A stretch of DNA of 64,000 nt from Levilactobacillus wangkuiensis (GCF_016861605.1 NZ_BOLM01000002.1:207548-271547), one strand, 5' to 3'. Shown: positions 26,627 through 36,766, counted from the first letter of the stretch. Notes: generated by a model from the letters alone, not told the origin. Made by a program: numbers and translations.

Positions 26627-27595
26627 TTAGTGATGGTACCGTGACGTTCTGGTCATCGGTTCATCATCGTTGTTGGTCGACGTGGGTTGGTCATTATCAT
26701 AACGGGCGCGGCGACTGGTGGTCGTTTGCGTTGGCGTCGTGGTAGCTTGACCATAGCCCCGGTCGTAGGTGTTCGTCGTGGATTGGTCGCTGTGCTTGTA
26801 GGCCAGTTGGACCGCTACTTGGAAGTCACCCGGTTGCTCGATCAGAGACGTGCGGCCTAAGACCTTGAAGGGACCACCGACCAGTGTAGCGTTGGCTAAA
26901 TACAGTTCGAATTGGTCACGCACATCGGCCACATTTTGTAGGCCAACCGTGCTGACCACGCCAACCCGTTGCTTCTCTGCTTGGTTGATGCCGGCGTAGA
27001 CGACCAGTTGGTTGCCTTCCGTTTGCATGTCGAAGTAGGGAATCAGGGTGCCGGGGCCAGACGCGTAAACGGGCTTGCCGTTCTGGCGTGTCTGTTCCAT
27101 GATTTCACGGTCGCCCAACCCGGAATAATCCAGCTGTAAGAGCTGATTTTGTTGGAGTTGCGTGGCGAGGTTCTGCACGTTGCGCGCGTCCATCCCACTC
27201 ATGGTCAGCTTCCCGGGGAGAATCTTCTTTTCATCAAAGTAGCCGTTGGCCGGAATATTGCGCCCGCCACGGACCGCCGTCTTAGCAGCGTCCTCTTCGG
27301 CTTCCTTGGGCTTCATGTGCAGCATCTTTTCAATCTTAGGCGAGATGTCGAACGGGGCCGTCTTCTCGGTAAAATAATAGATGGTGTTCAGGTAGACAAA
27401 GTACAAGAGAATGATGGCTACCAGTAAGATCAGTAAGCCCCAGAACGGATGGCCGTTTTGCAGGTAACGAACCGCGATGTAGAACAGGTAGAGGTCACCC
27501 AACGCACCAATGATCACGTAGATGCGATTTTTAATTTTAGCGTTGACGTTGATGTAGCCTAAATAATGGTTAACCATATCAAGGAAACTAAGCAT
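26627..27595 (-). CDS. Conserved hypothetical membrane protein with cytosolic C-terminal domain
   Basis: 322 residues, function not recognised. Two membrane spans lie close together (about 26-46 and 49-70), followed by a soluble domain of about 200 residues and a low-complexity tail rich in Thr, Asn, Asp, Ser and Arg (SRRARYDNDQPTSTNN type). It is co-transcribed with the Ser/Thr-rich protein 20 nt upstream. I vaguely associate it with a lactobacillus-specific DUF family but cannot confirm that. Confidence 0.75.
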   Translation of the reverse strand: MLSFLDMVNHYLGYINVNAKIKNRIYVIIGALGDLYLFYIAVRYLQNGHPFWGLLILLVAIILLYFVYLNTIYYFTEKTAPFDISPKIEKMLHMKPKEAEEDAAKTAVRGGRNIPANGYFDEKKILPGKLTMSGMDARNVQNLATQLQQNQLLQLDYSGLGDREIMEQTRQNGKPVYASGPGTLIPYFDMQTEGNQLVVYAGINQAEKQRVGVVSTVGLQNVADVRDQFELYLANATLVGGPFKVLGRTSLIEQPGDFQVAVQLAYKHSDQSTTNTYDRGYGQATTTPTQTTTSRRARYDNDQPTSTNNDDEPMTRTSRYHH

Positions 27596-27615
27596 TATCG
27601 GTCCCCCTTCCTTCG

Positions 27616-28143
27616 TTATTGATTTGTGCCGTCATTGGTCGTGCCATTAGTCGTTTGGCCAGCCGTGTCGGTATTGTCAGTCGTGTCGTTTGCCGTATCG
27701 GCGTCGTTCGTGGAACTTTCTTCAGTAGTCGCTGAAGAGCTAACGGCGCTCGATGAGGTCTTCTTCTTTTTAGACGTGGTCGTGCCGGTGGTCCCGGTCT
27801 TGTTGCCAGTGGTATTCTCCGCGGTGCTGGACTCGGTCGAAGAGGTCTTCTTGGCCGAGGAACTTTCCGTGTCCGTGGATGACTCGTCCTTGGATGAAGA
27901 ATCACTGCTATCGGAACTGCTCTTAGAAGAGTCAGAATCCTTCTTCTTACTGTCGTCACTAGCCTTTTTCTTCGAATCGCTCGACGACAGATTGTTGACC
28001 AGTGATGAGCTGGTGTTCGACACCCGCGTGGCGCCTTCATTGGTCTTCGTCACCGTGTTTGTCACCACGTTAGTTGCCCCCAAGGCCAGCGCCATTGAGA
28101 CAATTGCGAACGGCGTAATCAAGGGTGGTGTGCGATACCCCAT
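27616..28143 (-). CDS. Ser/Thr-rich low-complexity exported or surface protein
   Basis: 175 residues. One N-terminal hydrophobic segment (about 8-24, PLITPFAIVSMALALGA) is followed by about 140 residues dominated by Ser, Thr, Lys, Asp and Glu (runs such as SSSDSSDSSSKDESS). The composition suggests a flexible, possibly glycosylated wall or spacer domain. No LPXTG motif and no catalytic domain. A strong AAGGAGGAATGACGC site precedes the ATG. First gene of a pair with the 322-residue membrane protein. Confidence 0.75.
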   Translation of the reverse strand: MGYRTPPLITPFAIVSMALALGATNVVTNTVTKTNEGATRVSNTSSSLVNNLSSSDSKKKASDDSKKKDSDSSKSSSDSSDSSSKDESSTDTESSSAKKTSSTESSTAENTTGNKTGTTGTTTSKKKKTSSSAVSSSATTEESSTNDADTANDTTDNTDTAGQTTNGTTNDGTNQ

Positions 28144-28217
28144 GCGTCATTCCTCCTTCGTTTTGCCTAATTACGACCATTGTCGCATAGGAAACTCAAA
28201 AATCTTTCAAATTTATC

Positions 28218-28676
28218 TTAATTTTTCACTAAGTCTGCTTCCTGAACGCCGGCCGCCTTGCAGTCAGCGCAGAGGCCGTACAGTTCAAAGCTGTGCCCCG
28301 CAATTTCACAACCCGGTAATTGATCTGTGAAAAAGTCCATCGGACACATCTGTAATTCAATCACCTTACCACAATTTTGACACACAAAATGATGATGGTG
28401 TTGGTGATGCAGGTCACACTGATACTTGACCCGTGCCCGTTCCTGCTCCGTGTTTTGCTCAACGATACCAACCTCTTCGAATTCCTTGAGGTTGCGGTAA
28501 ACCGTGTTGTGGCTCATCCCCGGAAACTCCGTCCGCATGTAAGCATCCACGGTCACCACGTCGGTGTAATGGGCTTGGTTCGTCAGCAGAAACTCCAAGA
28601 GAGCGTGCCGTTGCTTGGTCATCTTCAGTTTGTTCTTCTTTAAAATGGCGACGGCGGTGGTTAACGATTCTGCCAT
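28218..28676 (-). CDS. Fur-family metal-responsive repressor
   Basis: 152 residues. Winged helix (MTKQRHALLEFLL, then MSHNTVYRNLKEFEEVGIV), a histidine-rich hinge (LHHQHHHHFVC), and two structural zinc CxxC motifs (CQNC, CADC). The family includes Fur, Zur and PerR. The asparagine-free HHHHF hinge does not let me choose; Fur or Zur seems likelier than PerR. The ATG at 28676 has an AAGGAGGT site. CIE copy 16 lies directly upstream, about 70 nt from the start. Confidence 0.9.
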   Translation of the reverse strand: MAESLTTAVAILKKNKLKMTKQRHALLEFLLTNQAHYTDVVTVDAYMRTEFPGMSHNTVYRNLKEFEEVGIVEQNTEQERARVKYQCDLHHQHHHHFVCQNCGKVIELQMCPMDFFTDQLPGCEIAGHSFELYGLCADCKAAGVQEADLVKN

Positions 28677-28744
28677 AGTGCCCAACCTCCTTCTTTCTCT
28701 GTTCATGGGTTTTGATGGAAATAAACGTTTTGGTGTGCGTGTGC

Positions 28745-28936
28745 TGGTCGTTCCCGACGGCGGGCGCAACCTGCCCTGCTGTGGGGTCGCTTTCAGCCTG
28801 AGGGCGGGCTTTCAGCTCGACTTGAAACCTCGCTGAGGTACGCGAGTTTCCAAGGTCGTCCCGTGGACTAGGCTGAGAAAGGACCTCAGCCAAGACCGCC
28901 GACACAGCTGGTCAAGTTGGCCCGCCTCTGGTCACT
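28745..28936 (-). repeat. CIE copy 16 (class A)
   Basis: Minus-oriented, upstream of the Fur-family gene. P4 is the long CTTGGAAACTCGCG/GCGAGGTTTCAAG form. Confidence 0.85.
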
Positions 28937-29102
28937 GAAAAGGTGTGGTGATTTCCACTAACCGCTTAGCCCTAACCAGTGGTAACCAATCAACTGTCTT
29001 TATATTCTAATTTAATTCATCTGAAATTGATTCACGAACTAAACACTTTCAGTTTAAACTCACTGACTAACCAACCCAGCCACTAGGCCTAACAGCCAAT
29101 TC

Positions 29103-29275
29103 GGTTTAAACCAGTGTTAGCCGTGAGGACGAGAAAAACTGACTCAGCCGTGGGATTTCTAACGCGGTTCGCGTTAGAAATGGCGACTTTGAAACTCGCC
29201 CTTTGAGGTTCAAAGCGAGCTTCGAGACCGCTCTTCGGCTCGGAGCGTCCTGCCCACCGCGTTCCGGTTCTATTA
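29103..29275 (+). repeat. CIE copy 17 (class B, right arm lost)
   Basis: Almost identical to copy 18 through P5, then diverges where the right outer arm should be. P3 is a long perfect hairpin ATTTCTAACGCG/CGCGTTAGAAAT. Confidence 0.85.
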
Positions 29276-29329
29276 AGCCTGAAAATCTAAGAAACAGACC
29301 GACCACTCGATAAGTCTAACAGCCAATTC

Positions 29330-29519
29330 GGTTCAAACCAATGTTAGCCGTGAGGACGAGAAAAAATGACTCAGCCGTGGGATTTCTAACGCGGTTCGCG
29401 TTAGAAATGGCGACTTTGAAACTCGCCCTTTGAGGTTCAAAGCGAGCTTCGAGACCGCTCCTTGGCTCGGAGCGTCCTGCCCACCGCGTTCCGGTCAGTT
29501 TTTCTCGTCCGGTAAGGCG
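29330..29519 (+). repeat. CIE copy 18 (class B)
   Basis: Complete tandem duplicate of copy 17, offset 227 bp, including the flank AACAGCCAATTCGGTT. Outer arms GGACGAGAAAAAATGACT and AGTTTTTCTCGTCC. It ends 56 nt from the convergent kinase-like gene. Confidence 0.88.
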
Positions 29520-29575
29520 ACTTCGACCTGTGTAAACCCGAATTCCCTGTTAGTTTATCATATTTACTGGGAAAC

Positions 29576-30151
29576 TCAACTATCAGCCGTCTCTCCCTGT
29601 CGCAACTGCGTCATCAATGCATCCAGCTTGACCTGGGTCTGTTGCCAGTCGTCGTTGTTTAACTGAATGGCTTTACCCCGCAGTGCCAGCGGCATGGTCA
29701 GGTCGCGACGATACTCCGGACTGGCCAAGCGCTGGGCCATCATTTCCTCATCATCGCCCCGTTTGCTCAAGCGATGGGCCAACTTGGTAGACTCGCTAAC
29801 CGTGAGGAAAATGATCACGGCCTGGTCGCCCAGCTCTTCGGCGTAGGTGATGGCCCCCTTGCTATCTAACACGATGGCGTCAAAGGGTGCCCGTTCAAAA
29901 CCGCGGGCCAGCCCTTCGCGTGAGGAGCCGTAGTGGTAGCCGGCGTACGTTACGGATTCCAGGTAATGGTTCTTGGGGAAGCTGGCTTCCGTTTCAAAAT
30001 AGTAGTCGACGCCATCGACTTCACCCTGACGCGGCGGCCGTGTCGTGTGGGTGATGACCTTGGTCACGGGATAGTGGGCCACCAGATAATCTTGCACCGT
30101 GGTCTTGCCGGTCCCCGTCGCCCCGGTGATCACCAAAACTTTATTCGGCAT
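29576..30151 (-). CDS. Guanylate kinase-like P-loop protein
   Basis: 191 residues. P-loop GATGTGKTT (10-18), then HTTRPPRQGEVDGVDYYF, the GMP-binding signature of guanylate kinases, and a shortened lid with SKRGDDEEMMAQRLASPEY. It looks like the second, non-essential guanylate-kinase paralogue found in lactobacilli rather than the housekeeping Gmk, because of its context and shorter C-terminal half; that is inference. Its start overlaps the end of the Nudix gene by 11 bp. Confidence 0.82.
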   Translation of the reverse strand: MPNKVLVITGATGTGKTTVQDYLVAHYPVTKVITHTTRPPRQGEVDGVDYYFETEASFPKNHYLESVTYAGYHYGSSREGLARGFERAPFDAIVLDSKGAITYAEELGDQAVIIFLTVSESTKLAHRLSKRGDDEEMMAQRLASPEYRRDLTMPLALRGKAIQLNNDDWQQTQVKLDALMTQLRQGETADS

Positions 30152-30563
30152 GCTGCTCCTCCAAGTACGTGTTGGCTTGGTCTAATAAGCCCTTTAAGTT
30201 GTCATAACTCAGGCGTTCGCGGGCAATCTTGTAGTCGAACCAGCCAAATTCACTGATTTCTTCAACCTGCCGCTTAATTTTACTGTCGGCTGGCACCAAT
30301 GACGTGTAGAGCACCACGTGTTTGTGATGGCCGTTCTTCATGTCGTAGTCCAAGTCGGCGTGAAACTCGGGATTGATGGCGACGACTAAACTGGTCTCTT
30401 CTTTAATTTCGCGCACAGCCGTCTGGAGATCCGTTTCATCCCCCTCGACGTGGCCCTTGGGAAAGCCCCAGAAGTTACTGGTGGCACTCTTTAACAGTAA
30501 ATATTGGATTTGATTGTCGACGAGCCGGTAAACGACCGCGCCGCTAGCATTTTCGGTAATCAT
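30141..30563 (-). CDS. Nudix hydrolase, Ap4A-hydrolase type
   Basis: 140 residues with a complete Nudix box at 37-59 (GHVEGDETDLQTAVREIKEE plus TSL). The opening SGAVVYR and the FWGFPKGH stretch resemble asymmetric diadenosine tetraphosphate hydrolases (MutT-like). Expected to cleave dinucleoside polyphosphates or damaged nucleotides. First gene of a two-gene unit with the kinase-like protein; both act on nucleotides. Confidence 0.88.
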   Translation of the reverse strand: MITENASGAVVYRLVDNQIQYLLLKSATSNFWGFPKGHVEGDETDLQTAVREIKEETSLVVAINPEFHADLDYDMKNGHHKHVVLYTSLVPADSKIKRQVEEISEFGWFDYKIARERLSYDNLKGLLDQANTYLEEQHAE

Positions 30564-30984
30564 GTTGCATTGCCCCCTCGGAATTAAATAAACTCCTTCT
30601 ATTTTAAATCGAAACCACTCAAAATGGGTAAAATAAACCCGACTTTCTCAAAAACAACCGCTTACTCTCATTGACTTTTAATTTAATTCCACGGTACACT
30701 ATCCCAGACATCATCGCGAATGGTAGGCGAATGGTAGCCGCAGCCTACCAAATTAATCACAAAAAAGGCTGAAACTGCGCGCGACAATGTGTATCATCAT
30801 TATATAAGGAAAGTTTTGGTTTAGGTGATTTTCGCTGGTTGGGCTAAATGACATGCGCTTTTGATGAATAATCCTAAGAACAACTATTTTAATTTAGCAG
30901 CCTCACAAACACATGGTAAGTTCACTCGTTCAAGTCGGCGAGTCAACCGCAGGACGGGAACCACTGACCGGTTTAGCTTTACCG
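30564..30984. other. Intergenic region upstream of the permease gene
   Basis: No gene seen. A possible plus-strand promoter TTGACT-18 nt-TACACT lies near 30668-30700, followed by a TGGTAGGC/GCCTACCA stem-loop at 30721-30750. A fragment of a class A left arm (ACCGCAGGACGGGAACCACT and on) is seen at about 30947-30971. Confidence 0.45.
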
Positions 30985-31140
30985 CCAACGTCAGCCGTGA
31001 GGTCAGAGAAAATGGGCTCAGCCGTGGGAGTTACCTTTGAGACGTGAACTTCGGCTCAAAGTAAGGCCGAAGACCGCCCCTCAGGCTTCGGCCGTGCACC
31101 CACAGCGCCCCGGCCCATTTTCTCTGACCGGTAAGGCGCT
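30985..31140 (+). repeat. CIE copy 19 (class B, P3 deleted)
   Basis: Arms GGTCAGAGAAAATGGGC and GCCCATTTTCTCTGACC are a perfect inverted pair. The P3 hairpin is cleanly absent while P4 and P5 remain. About 60 nt before the permease start. Confidence 0.87.
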
Positions 31141-31198
31141 GCCAACCACCGTTTAACCACCTAAACCAAACAGTTTCAACGACATAAGGAGGCTTTTT

Positions 31199-32593
31199 AT
31201 GGGACTTGCGCGAATATTTCGTCGCGAACGCTTAGATAATTACTTAAAGAGTGACCAGCACTTTGCCAAAACAATGACGGCAAAGGATCTGATGTCACTC
31301 GGCATTGGGGCCGTGATTGGGACCGGGATCTTCATTCTCCCCGGCACCATCGCCGCTCAGTACAGTGGGCCCGGCATCGTTTTATCCTTTCTGATAGCCG
31401 CCATCGTCTGTTCCACGGCCGCCATGTGCTACGCCGAATTTGCTTCCGTTCTACCGGTGGCTGGGTCCGCCTATTCTTACGGTAACCTGGTCTTCGGCGA
31501 AATCATCGGCTGGATTCTGGGCTGGGCGTTGATTCTGGAATACGTGCTGGCCGTGGCCGCCGTGGCTAACGCCTTTGGAGCCTATTTCAAATCCTTCTTG
31601 GCCGGCTTCGGGCTCAACTTGCCCAACGCCATCAGTGGCCCCTACAATCCGGCCGGGGGCACGTACGGCAACCTGATTGCCATCCTGGTGGTCTTCTTCA
31701 TCAGCTGGCTGTTAAACCGGGGGATGCGCGAGTCCATGCGGATCAATAACACGATTGTCATCATCAAGATTGCCATTATCATTTTATTTGTGGTCGTCGG
31801 TGTTTTCTACGTGAAGCCTAGCAACTGGCAACCGTTCGCCCCATTTGGCTCCAAAGGGATCCTGCGGGGGGCCTCGACCGTGTTCTTCGCCTACCTGGGC
31901 TTTGACGTGGTTTCCGCCTCGGCTGCGGAAGTGAAGAACCCTAAGAAGAACATGCCCATTGGGATTATCGGCACGCTCATCGTGGCCACCGTGCTCTACA
32001 TGCTGGTCGCCATCGTGCTGACCGGGATGGTCCACTACACCAAGCTCAACGTCGCGGACCCCGTGGCCTTTGCGCTCACGTTGGTCCACCAAAACTGGAC
32101 GTCCGGTATCATTTCACTGGGCGCACTGGCGGGGATGTTTACCATGATGGTCACCATGATCTATAGTTCCTCGCGGCTGATCTACTCGGTCGGACGTGAC
32201 GGTCTGTTGCCAAAATTCTTAGGCAAAATCGACGACAAGACGGGCACGCCTAAACACAGTCTGGCCGTGATTACCATCGTGATTGCTCTGCTAGGTGGCT
32301 TCGTGCCTCTGGCTCAGCTGACCAACCTGGTTAACATCGGGACGTTGGTTGCCTTCCTGTTCGTCTCGTTTGGAATTCTCCGGCTGCGCCATTTACCGGA
32401 AATGCCCCACAACACGGGCTTCAAGGTACCGTTCTACCCGGTACTACCCATCATCTCGGGCCTGCTGTGCTTCTACATGATGCTCCAACTCCCCGCAGAA
32501 ACCTGGATTGCCTCATCGATCTGGTTTGCGCTGGGCCTGGTCATCTACTTCAGCTATGGTATCCGTCACAGCCGGTTGAACGAAGAGGAGTAA
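31199..32593 (+). CDS. APC-superfamily amino-acid permease
   Basis: 464 residues with about 12-13 membrane spans. It starts with the cationic amino-acid transporter pattern MTAKDLMSLGIGAVIGTGIF, the substrate-binding loop in span 1, and later GASTVFFAYLGFDVVSASA, as in YfnA/CAT-type permeases. A proton-coupled or exchange transporter for an amino acid, probably cationic or small neutral; the substrate cannot be read. AAGGAGG ribosome binding site 6 nt before the ATG. Single gene. Confidence 0.9.
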   Translation: MGLARIFRRERLDNYLKSDQHFAKTMTAKDLMSLGIGAVIGTGIFILPGTIAAQYSGPGIVLSFLIAAIVCSTAAMCYAEFASVLPVAGSAYSYGNLVFGEIIGWILGWALILEYVLAVAAVANAFGAYFKSFLAGFGLNLPNAISGPYNPAGGTYGNLIAILVVFFISWLLNRGMRESMRINNTIVIIKIAIIILFVVVGVFYVKPSNWQPFAPFGSKGILRGASTVFFAYLGFDVVSASAAEVKNPKKNMPIGIIGTLIVATVLYMLVAIVLTGMVHYTKLNVADPVAFALTLVHQNWTSGIISLGALAGMFTMMVTMIYSSSRLIYSVGRDGLLPKFLGKIDDKTGTPKHSLAVITIVIALLGGFVPLAQLTNLVNIGTLVAFLFVSFGILRLRHLPEMPHNTGFKVPFYPVLPIISGLLCFYMMLQLPAETWIASSIWFALGLVIYFSYGIRHSRLNEEE

Positions 32594-32595
32594 CT

Positions 32596-32778
32596 CGCCT
32601 CCAGGATGCTGAAAACTGGCCGGATTGGCGGTGGACGGACGCCCCGAGCCAAAGGACGGTCTCAGGACTTAGGGTTGAGCCGAAGTTCACGTCTCAACCC
32701 GACCAATCCCCTAAGTGGCAAATACCGCCACAAAGGGGATTCCCACGGCCAGGCCAGTTTTCAGCATCCTTGCGGCTT
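32596..32778 (-). repeat. CIE copy 20 (class B, strongly covariant)
   Basis: Begins 3 nt after the permease stop. P4 on its own strand is GGGTTGAGAC/GCTCAACCC, extending the usual CTTTGAG pairing with new G-C pairs. Outer arms GGATGCTGAAAACTGGCC and GGCCAGTTTTCAGCATCC are perfect complements. Confidence 0.88.
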
Positions 32779-32980
32779 ACATCTGTTCACCCCGCTGATT
32801 GGTTTCTTCAATTATTTATTGTTCCAACAATTAATCTTTGCGTTACACTTACTGCAAGACAATTGTTTCACCCCGACTTCTAGTTTAAAAATCATGTACC
32901 ACCCGGAAGCCAGGACAGTCAATCCAATGCAACCTTGAGCACCAACATTAACCATTTTATTCACCACTCGTTGGCACTTA

Positions 32981-33170
32981 AAATCAGTGTCAGCCGCAGG
33001 GCTGGTGAAAATGGGCTAAGCCGTGGGAGTTCCCTTAGCGGGGGAACCCGCTTAGGGAACTGCTATCTTTGAGACGTGAACTTCGGCTCAAAGTAAGTCC
33101 GAAGACCGCTCCTCAGGCTTCGGACGTGCGCCCACAGCGTCACGGCCCATTTTCACCAGCCCGGAGGCGC
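32981..33170 (+). repeat. CIE copy 21 (class B)
   Basis: Complete, about 70 nt before pepX; outward pair with copy 20. The 32779-32980 centre shows no gene. Confidence 0.9.
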
Positions 33171-33241
33171 TGACAACACACTGTTTCGAGTTCCAACCAC
33201 AGTTACGTTGATTTTTAAAATTGATAAGGTAGGCGATATTT

Positions 33242-35686
33242 ATGCGTAACCAACAATTTGCCATTCGGCCCACAGCACCCGCTCAGGCCCTAGACGAACT
33301 TCAACGAATCCATTTCTTAAACGAACAAACGGAAAAACTCACCACCCCGAGCCAACTGCTCTGCAACTTCTACGACCGGAGCTGGCCCGAATTTACCACG
33401 CCCGACGCCGTTTCCCAACAGCTCAGTAACCTGATGGCGACGCCCGACACCGATGGCCTGGACTTTCTCAGCAACCACGACAACGTTCCCGTCACGGTCT
33501 TCTACAACCTGGCCCTACAGCGGCTGGAATTTTCCGTCGACCTCGACTTTAAGCTGAGCGACCCCTTAGCCGCCATGGCCAAGATGCAACTGCCCGTGGC
33601 CGACCACGCCGGTGCGAACTTCACCTTGGACGAGCTCAAGCAGGCCTGGTACTTGCTCCTGACGACGCACACCAAGAATGGCCAGAGCTTCCTGGATCAC
33701 CTGACCACGAAGGGCTACTTTGACCCCTTCGTTCACGACGCCCACGTCGACAAGCCCCTGATTTTTAACGGGAAGTCGCAGGCCGTCTTCGATACGACCA
33801 AACTGATTCGTGAAGTCGTTTACGTGGAAAGTCCCCAAGACACCGATCACGATGGCAAGCGCGACCTGTTAAAGGCCGAGGTCATTCGCCCGGCCGAAAC
33901 GGAAGCCGGTTTAAAGGTCCCCGTGCTCTACACCGCCAGTCCTTACAACCAGGGCACCAACGATGAAGCCGGTGACCAAATGATGCACAACGTGAACGTC
34001 CCGCTGCAACCGAAGCAGCCCAACGACCTCACGCTGGCTGACGTGACCGCCCAACCGGACGACACGCCATTGCCCGCCCCTCGCACCGTGACCGCTACGA
34101 CCAAGGAAGCCGCGCAGACCTTTGCCCGGGAACAATCCTACACGTTGAACGACTACTTCTTGGCCCGCGGGTTCGCCGTGGTCTACGCTGCTGGTATCGG
34201 GACCCTAGATTCCGACGGCGTCCGCACGACCGGTGACCCCCAGGAAACGACCTCGACCATTGCCATCATTGAATGGTTAGCCGGCAACCGGACGGCCTTT
34301 ACCAGCCGCGCCGCTACTCAGGCCATTCCCGCTTGGTGGAGCAATCACGCCGTTGCCATGACCGGCCGTTCCTACTTGGGAACCCTGGCCACAGCCGCCG
34401 CGACCACCGGTGTCGAAGGCCTCAAGACGGTCATTTCCGAAGCCGCCATTTCCAACTGGTACGACTACTACCGTGACGGCGGACTGGTCATCGCGCCCGG
34501 TGGCTTCCCTGGCGAAGACGCCGACGTGCTGGCCGAGGAAACGTTTAGCCGTCAGCTCCAGGCTGGGGACTATCATCGGATTCAGGCCAAATGGCAAGCC
34601 GACCTGGCCGCCATTACCCACGGCCAAGACCGCTCGACCGGGAACTACAATTCCTTCTGGGACGCGCGCAACTACCTAAAGAACGCCAAGAACATCAAGG
34701 CGGACCTCCTGTTAGTCCACGGCCTGAATGATTGGAACGTCAAGCCACGCAACGTCAACAATCTCTGGAACGCCGTGCGCGACCTGCCCGTCACCAAGAA
34801 GCTGATCCTGCACCAAGGCCAACACATTTACATCAATGCCTTTCGCTCCATTGACTACACGGACATCGTCAATCTCTGGTTGACCCACGAACTCCTGGGC
34901 GTCGACAACCAAGCGGAAACGCTGCTGCCAAACGTCATCATTCAGGACAACGTCCAGCCGGAAACGTGGCACGCCTACGAAGACTGGGATGCGCCAACCA
35001 ACCCGACTCGTAACTTTAACCTGCAGGCCGATGAGCTGGTCGATCAAAGCACCCATGAGCCCCTGGCCTACGCCACGAGTTTCAACGACCAGTTACCCGT
35101 TGAGCAATTTAACAAGTACACCCACCATATCGATCAGTGGCAAACTGATTTGCTGGGTGACAAGCACAACGACATGTTCAATCACCGGTTAATCTTTAAG
35201 TCAGCCGTCTTGACGGACGACCTCCTGTTAGATGGGAAGCCGACTGTTGACCTGCGCGTGGCCGTGAACCAACCGGTCGGGATGTTGAGCTTCCAGCTGG
35301 TGGACTACGGGGATGCCAAACGCCTCGGCGTCTCACCAACCATCCTGGCGCGCAAGGCTCTGGACGAGGGTTACCGTTGGCGTGAGGACGACCTGCGTGA
35401 ATTCAAGCCGGCCGCAACCACGCCATTTAAGATGATCACCAAGGGCCACCGTAACCTGCAAAACCGGACCAACGCCTACCACGTCGATGAACTCAAGGCC
35501 AACGAATTCTACGACCTCAGCGTGACGCTACAACCAACCCACTACCGGCTGCTAGCGGGCCACCAACTGGGCTTGGTCATCTACGCAACCGACTTCGGCA
35601 TGACCGTGCGCGGGAACCAGGACCTGCAGTACTCCATCCAGCTCGGCAATTCCGCCCTGCACCTGCCATTCTTACCAGAAAACTAG
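33242..35686 (+). CDS. pepX: Xaa-Pro dipeptidyl-peptidase PepX
   Basis: 814 residues, close to the usual lactobacillus PepX length. N-terminal helical domain, then an alpha/beta hydrolase core with the nucleophile Ser377 in GRSYLG, an acidic residue region around VHGLNDWNV, the catalytic His near HQGQHIY, and a C-terminal jelly-roll-like domain ([17 protein letters not shown] onward). Releases X-Pro dipeptides from peptide N termini in the cytoplasm, complementing Opp uptake of proline-rich peptides. Single gene; CIE copy 22 lies between its stop and its terminator. Confidence 0.96.
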   Translation: MRNQQFAIRPTAPAQALDELQRIHFLNEQTEKLTTPSQLLCNFYDRSWPEFTTPDAVSQQLSNLMATPDTDGLDFLSNHDNVPVTVFYNLALQRLEFSVDLDFKLSDPLAAMAKMQLPVADHAGANFTLDELKQAWYLLLTTHTKNGQSFLDHLTTKGYFDPFVHDAHVDKPLIFNGKSQAVFDTTKLIREVVYVESPQDTDHDGKRDLLKAEVIRPAETEAGLKVPVLYTASPYNQGTNDEAGDQMMHNVNVPLQPKQPNDLTLADVTAQPDDTPLPAPRTVTATTKEAAQTFAREQSYTLNDYFLARGFAVVYAAGIGTLDSDGVRTTGDPQETTSTIAIIEWLAGNRTAFTSRAATQAIPAWWSNHAVAMTGRSYLGTLATAAATTGVEGLKTVISEAAISNWYDYYRDGGLVIAPGGFPGEDADVLAEETFSRQLQAGDYHRIQAKWQADLAAITHGQDRSTGNYNSFWDARNYLKNAKNIKADLLLVHGLNDWNVKPRNVNNLWNAVRDLPVTKKLILHQGQHIYINAFRSIDYTDIVNLWLTHELLGVDNQAETLLPNVIIQDNVQPETWHAYEDWDAPTNPTRNFNLQADELVDQSTHEPLAYATSFNDQLPVEQFNKYTHHIDQWQTDLLGDKHNDMFNHRLIFKSAVLTDDLLLDGKPTVDLRVAVNQPVGMLSFQLVDYGDAKRLGVSPTILARKALDEGYRWREDDLREFKPAATTPFKMITKGHRNLQNRTNAYHVDELKANEFYDLSVTLQPTHYRLLAGHQLGLVIYATDFGMTVRGNQDLQYSIQLGNSALHLPFLPEN

Positions 35687-35705
35687 GTTAGTGTGTGGGA
35701 TTGGC

Positions 35706-35895
35706 TTTGCGTTCCCGGCGGTGGGCTCAACCTGCCCTGCTGTGAGGTCGCTTCCAGCCGTAGTGCGGGCTTCCAGCTCGACTTTGAGCCTGAAAGGCGG
35801 TCTCAAAGCTCGCCCCGTGGACTAGGCTGAATGAGAAACTTCAGCCAAGACCACCGACACAGCTGGGCAAGTTGCCCCACCTCTGGTCACTCAGA
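35706..35895 (-). repeat. CIE copy 22 (class A)
   Basis: Minus-oriented, 20 nt after the pepX stop and before the pepX terminator, so the pepX mRNA carries its complement. Confidence 0.87.
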
Positions 35896-35980
35896 CTGGC
35901 CGTTGTTGCTGGTATGCTGGCTGGTTGGACGTGATTGCTCACGTTCACATTAGCTTATCCATCAAATTATCTATAACGCT

Positions 35981-36013
35981 AAAGAGCTAACGCCAATGAC
36001 GTTAGCTCTTTTT
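35981..36013 (+). terminator. Terminator of pepX
   Basis: Perfect AAAGAGCTAACG/CGTTAGCTCTTT hairpin followed by TTTTT, nearly 300 nt after the stop, with CIE copy 22 in between. Confidence 0.88.
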
Positions 36014-36084
36014 AGGTCACTTGGAGACACATGGAATCCATCATCAAGGTACATCCCCCACCATCACCACCAACAGAATGCTGG

Positions 36085-36145
36085 TTAAACAGGTATCAGC
36101 CGTGAGATCAGAGGAAACGGGTTCAGCCGTGGGAGTTACCTACAG
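36085..36145 (+). repeat. CIE copy 23 (class B, truncated)
   Basis: Only the left arm and the first inner stem strand are left (TCAGCCGTGAGATCAGAGG, then CAGCCGTGGGAGTTACC). First member of a tandem group. Confidence 0.72.
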
Positions 36146-36175
36146 ACTACTCGCGAGGAACCCACCGAATGCTGA

Positions 36176-36436
36176 CCAAACTAGTGTGAGCCGCAGGGCT
36201 GAGAAAATTGGGCCGGTCGTGGGAGTGACCAGAGGCGAGCCAAGGTACCCGGCTGTGTCGATGGTCTTAGCTGAGCGATTTTCCTCAGCTTAGAGCATGG
36301 GACAACCTTTGAGACCGTTCTTTGGCTCAAAGTTGAGGTGGAAGCCCGCCTTTTGGCTGGAACCGGCCCCACAGCAGGGTTCCTTGAGCGCGCCGTCGGG
36401 AACAGACGCAGCCAAACCCAGTTGTCACCAAATTAG
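36176..36436 (+). repeat. CIE copy 24 (class A)
   Basis: Complete class A copy in tandem with a class B copy, with shared flank CACCGAATGCTG before each member. Confidence 0.87.
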
Positions 36437-36473
36437 TAAGACTCCACCCACGAGGAACACACCGAATGCTGGC

Positions 36474-36664
36474 TAAACTAGTGTCAGCCGCAGGGCTGGT
36501 GAAAATGGGCTCAGCCGTGGGAGTTGCCTTAGCGGGTTTCCCGCTTAGGCAACTGCTATCTTTGAGACTCGTTTCTCAGAGGCTCAAAGTAAGTCTGGAG
36601 ACCGCCCTTCGGCTCCAGACGTGCGCCCACAGCGTCACGGCCCATTTTCACCAGCCCGGAGGCG
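36474..36664 (+). repeat. CIE copy 25 (class B)
   Basis: Complete, about 100 nt before pepI. Nearly identical to copy 39, 22 kb away, including P3 and the GTCTGGAG/CTCCAGAC P5. Confidence 0.9.
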
Positions 36665-36766
36665 GCCCAACAACACAAGTTTAACCAGCAAAGAAGGTTG
36701 GGTGTTTAGAAATGACGCCGTTAGTGATAAACTATTAATAACTCATTAGAAACGGGGGAATCTCTC

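Noticed and set aside
36176..36436. CIE as group II intron, retron or IS200/IS605-derived element
   Set aside because: The multi-hairpin fold suggested these, but there is no reverse transcriptase, no intron domain V motif and no transposase; kept as an unassigned family.
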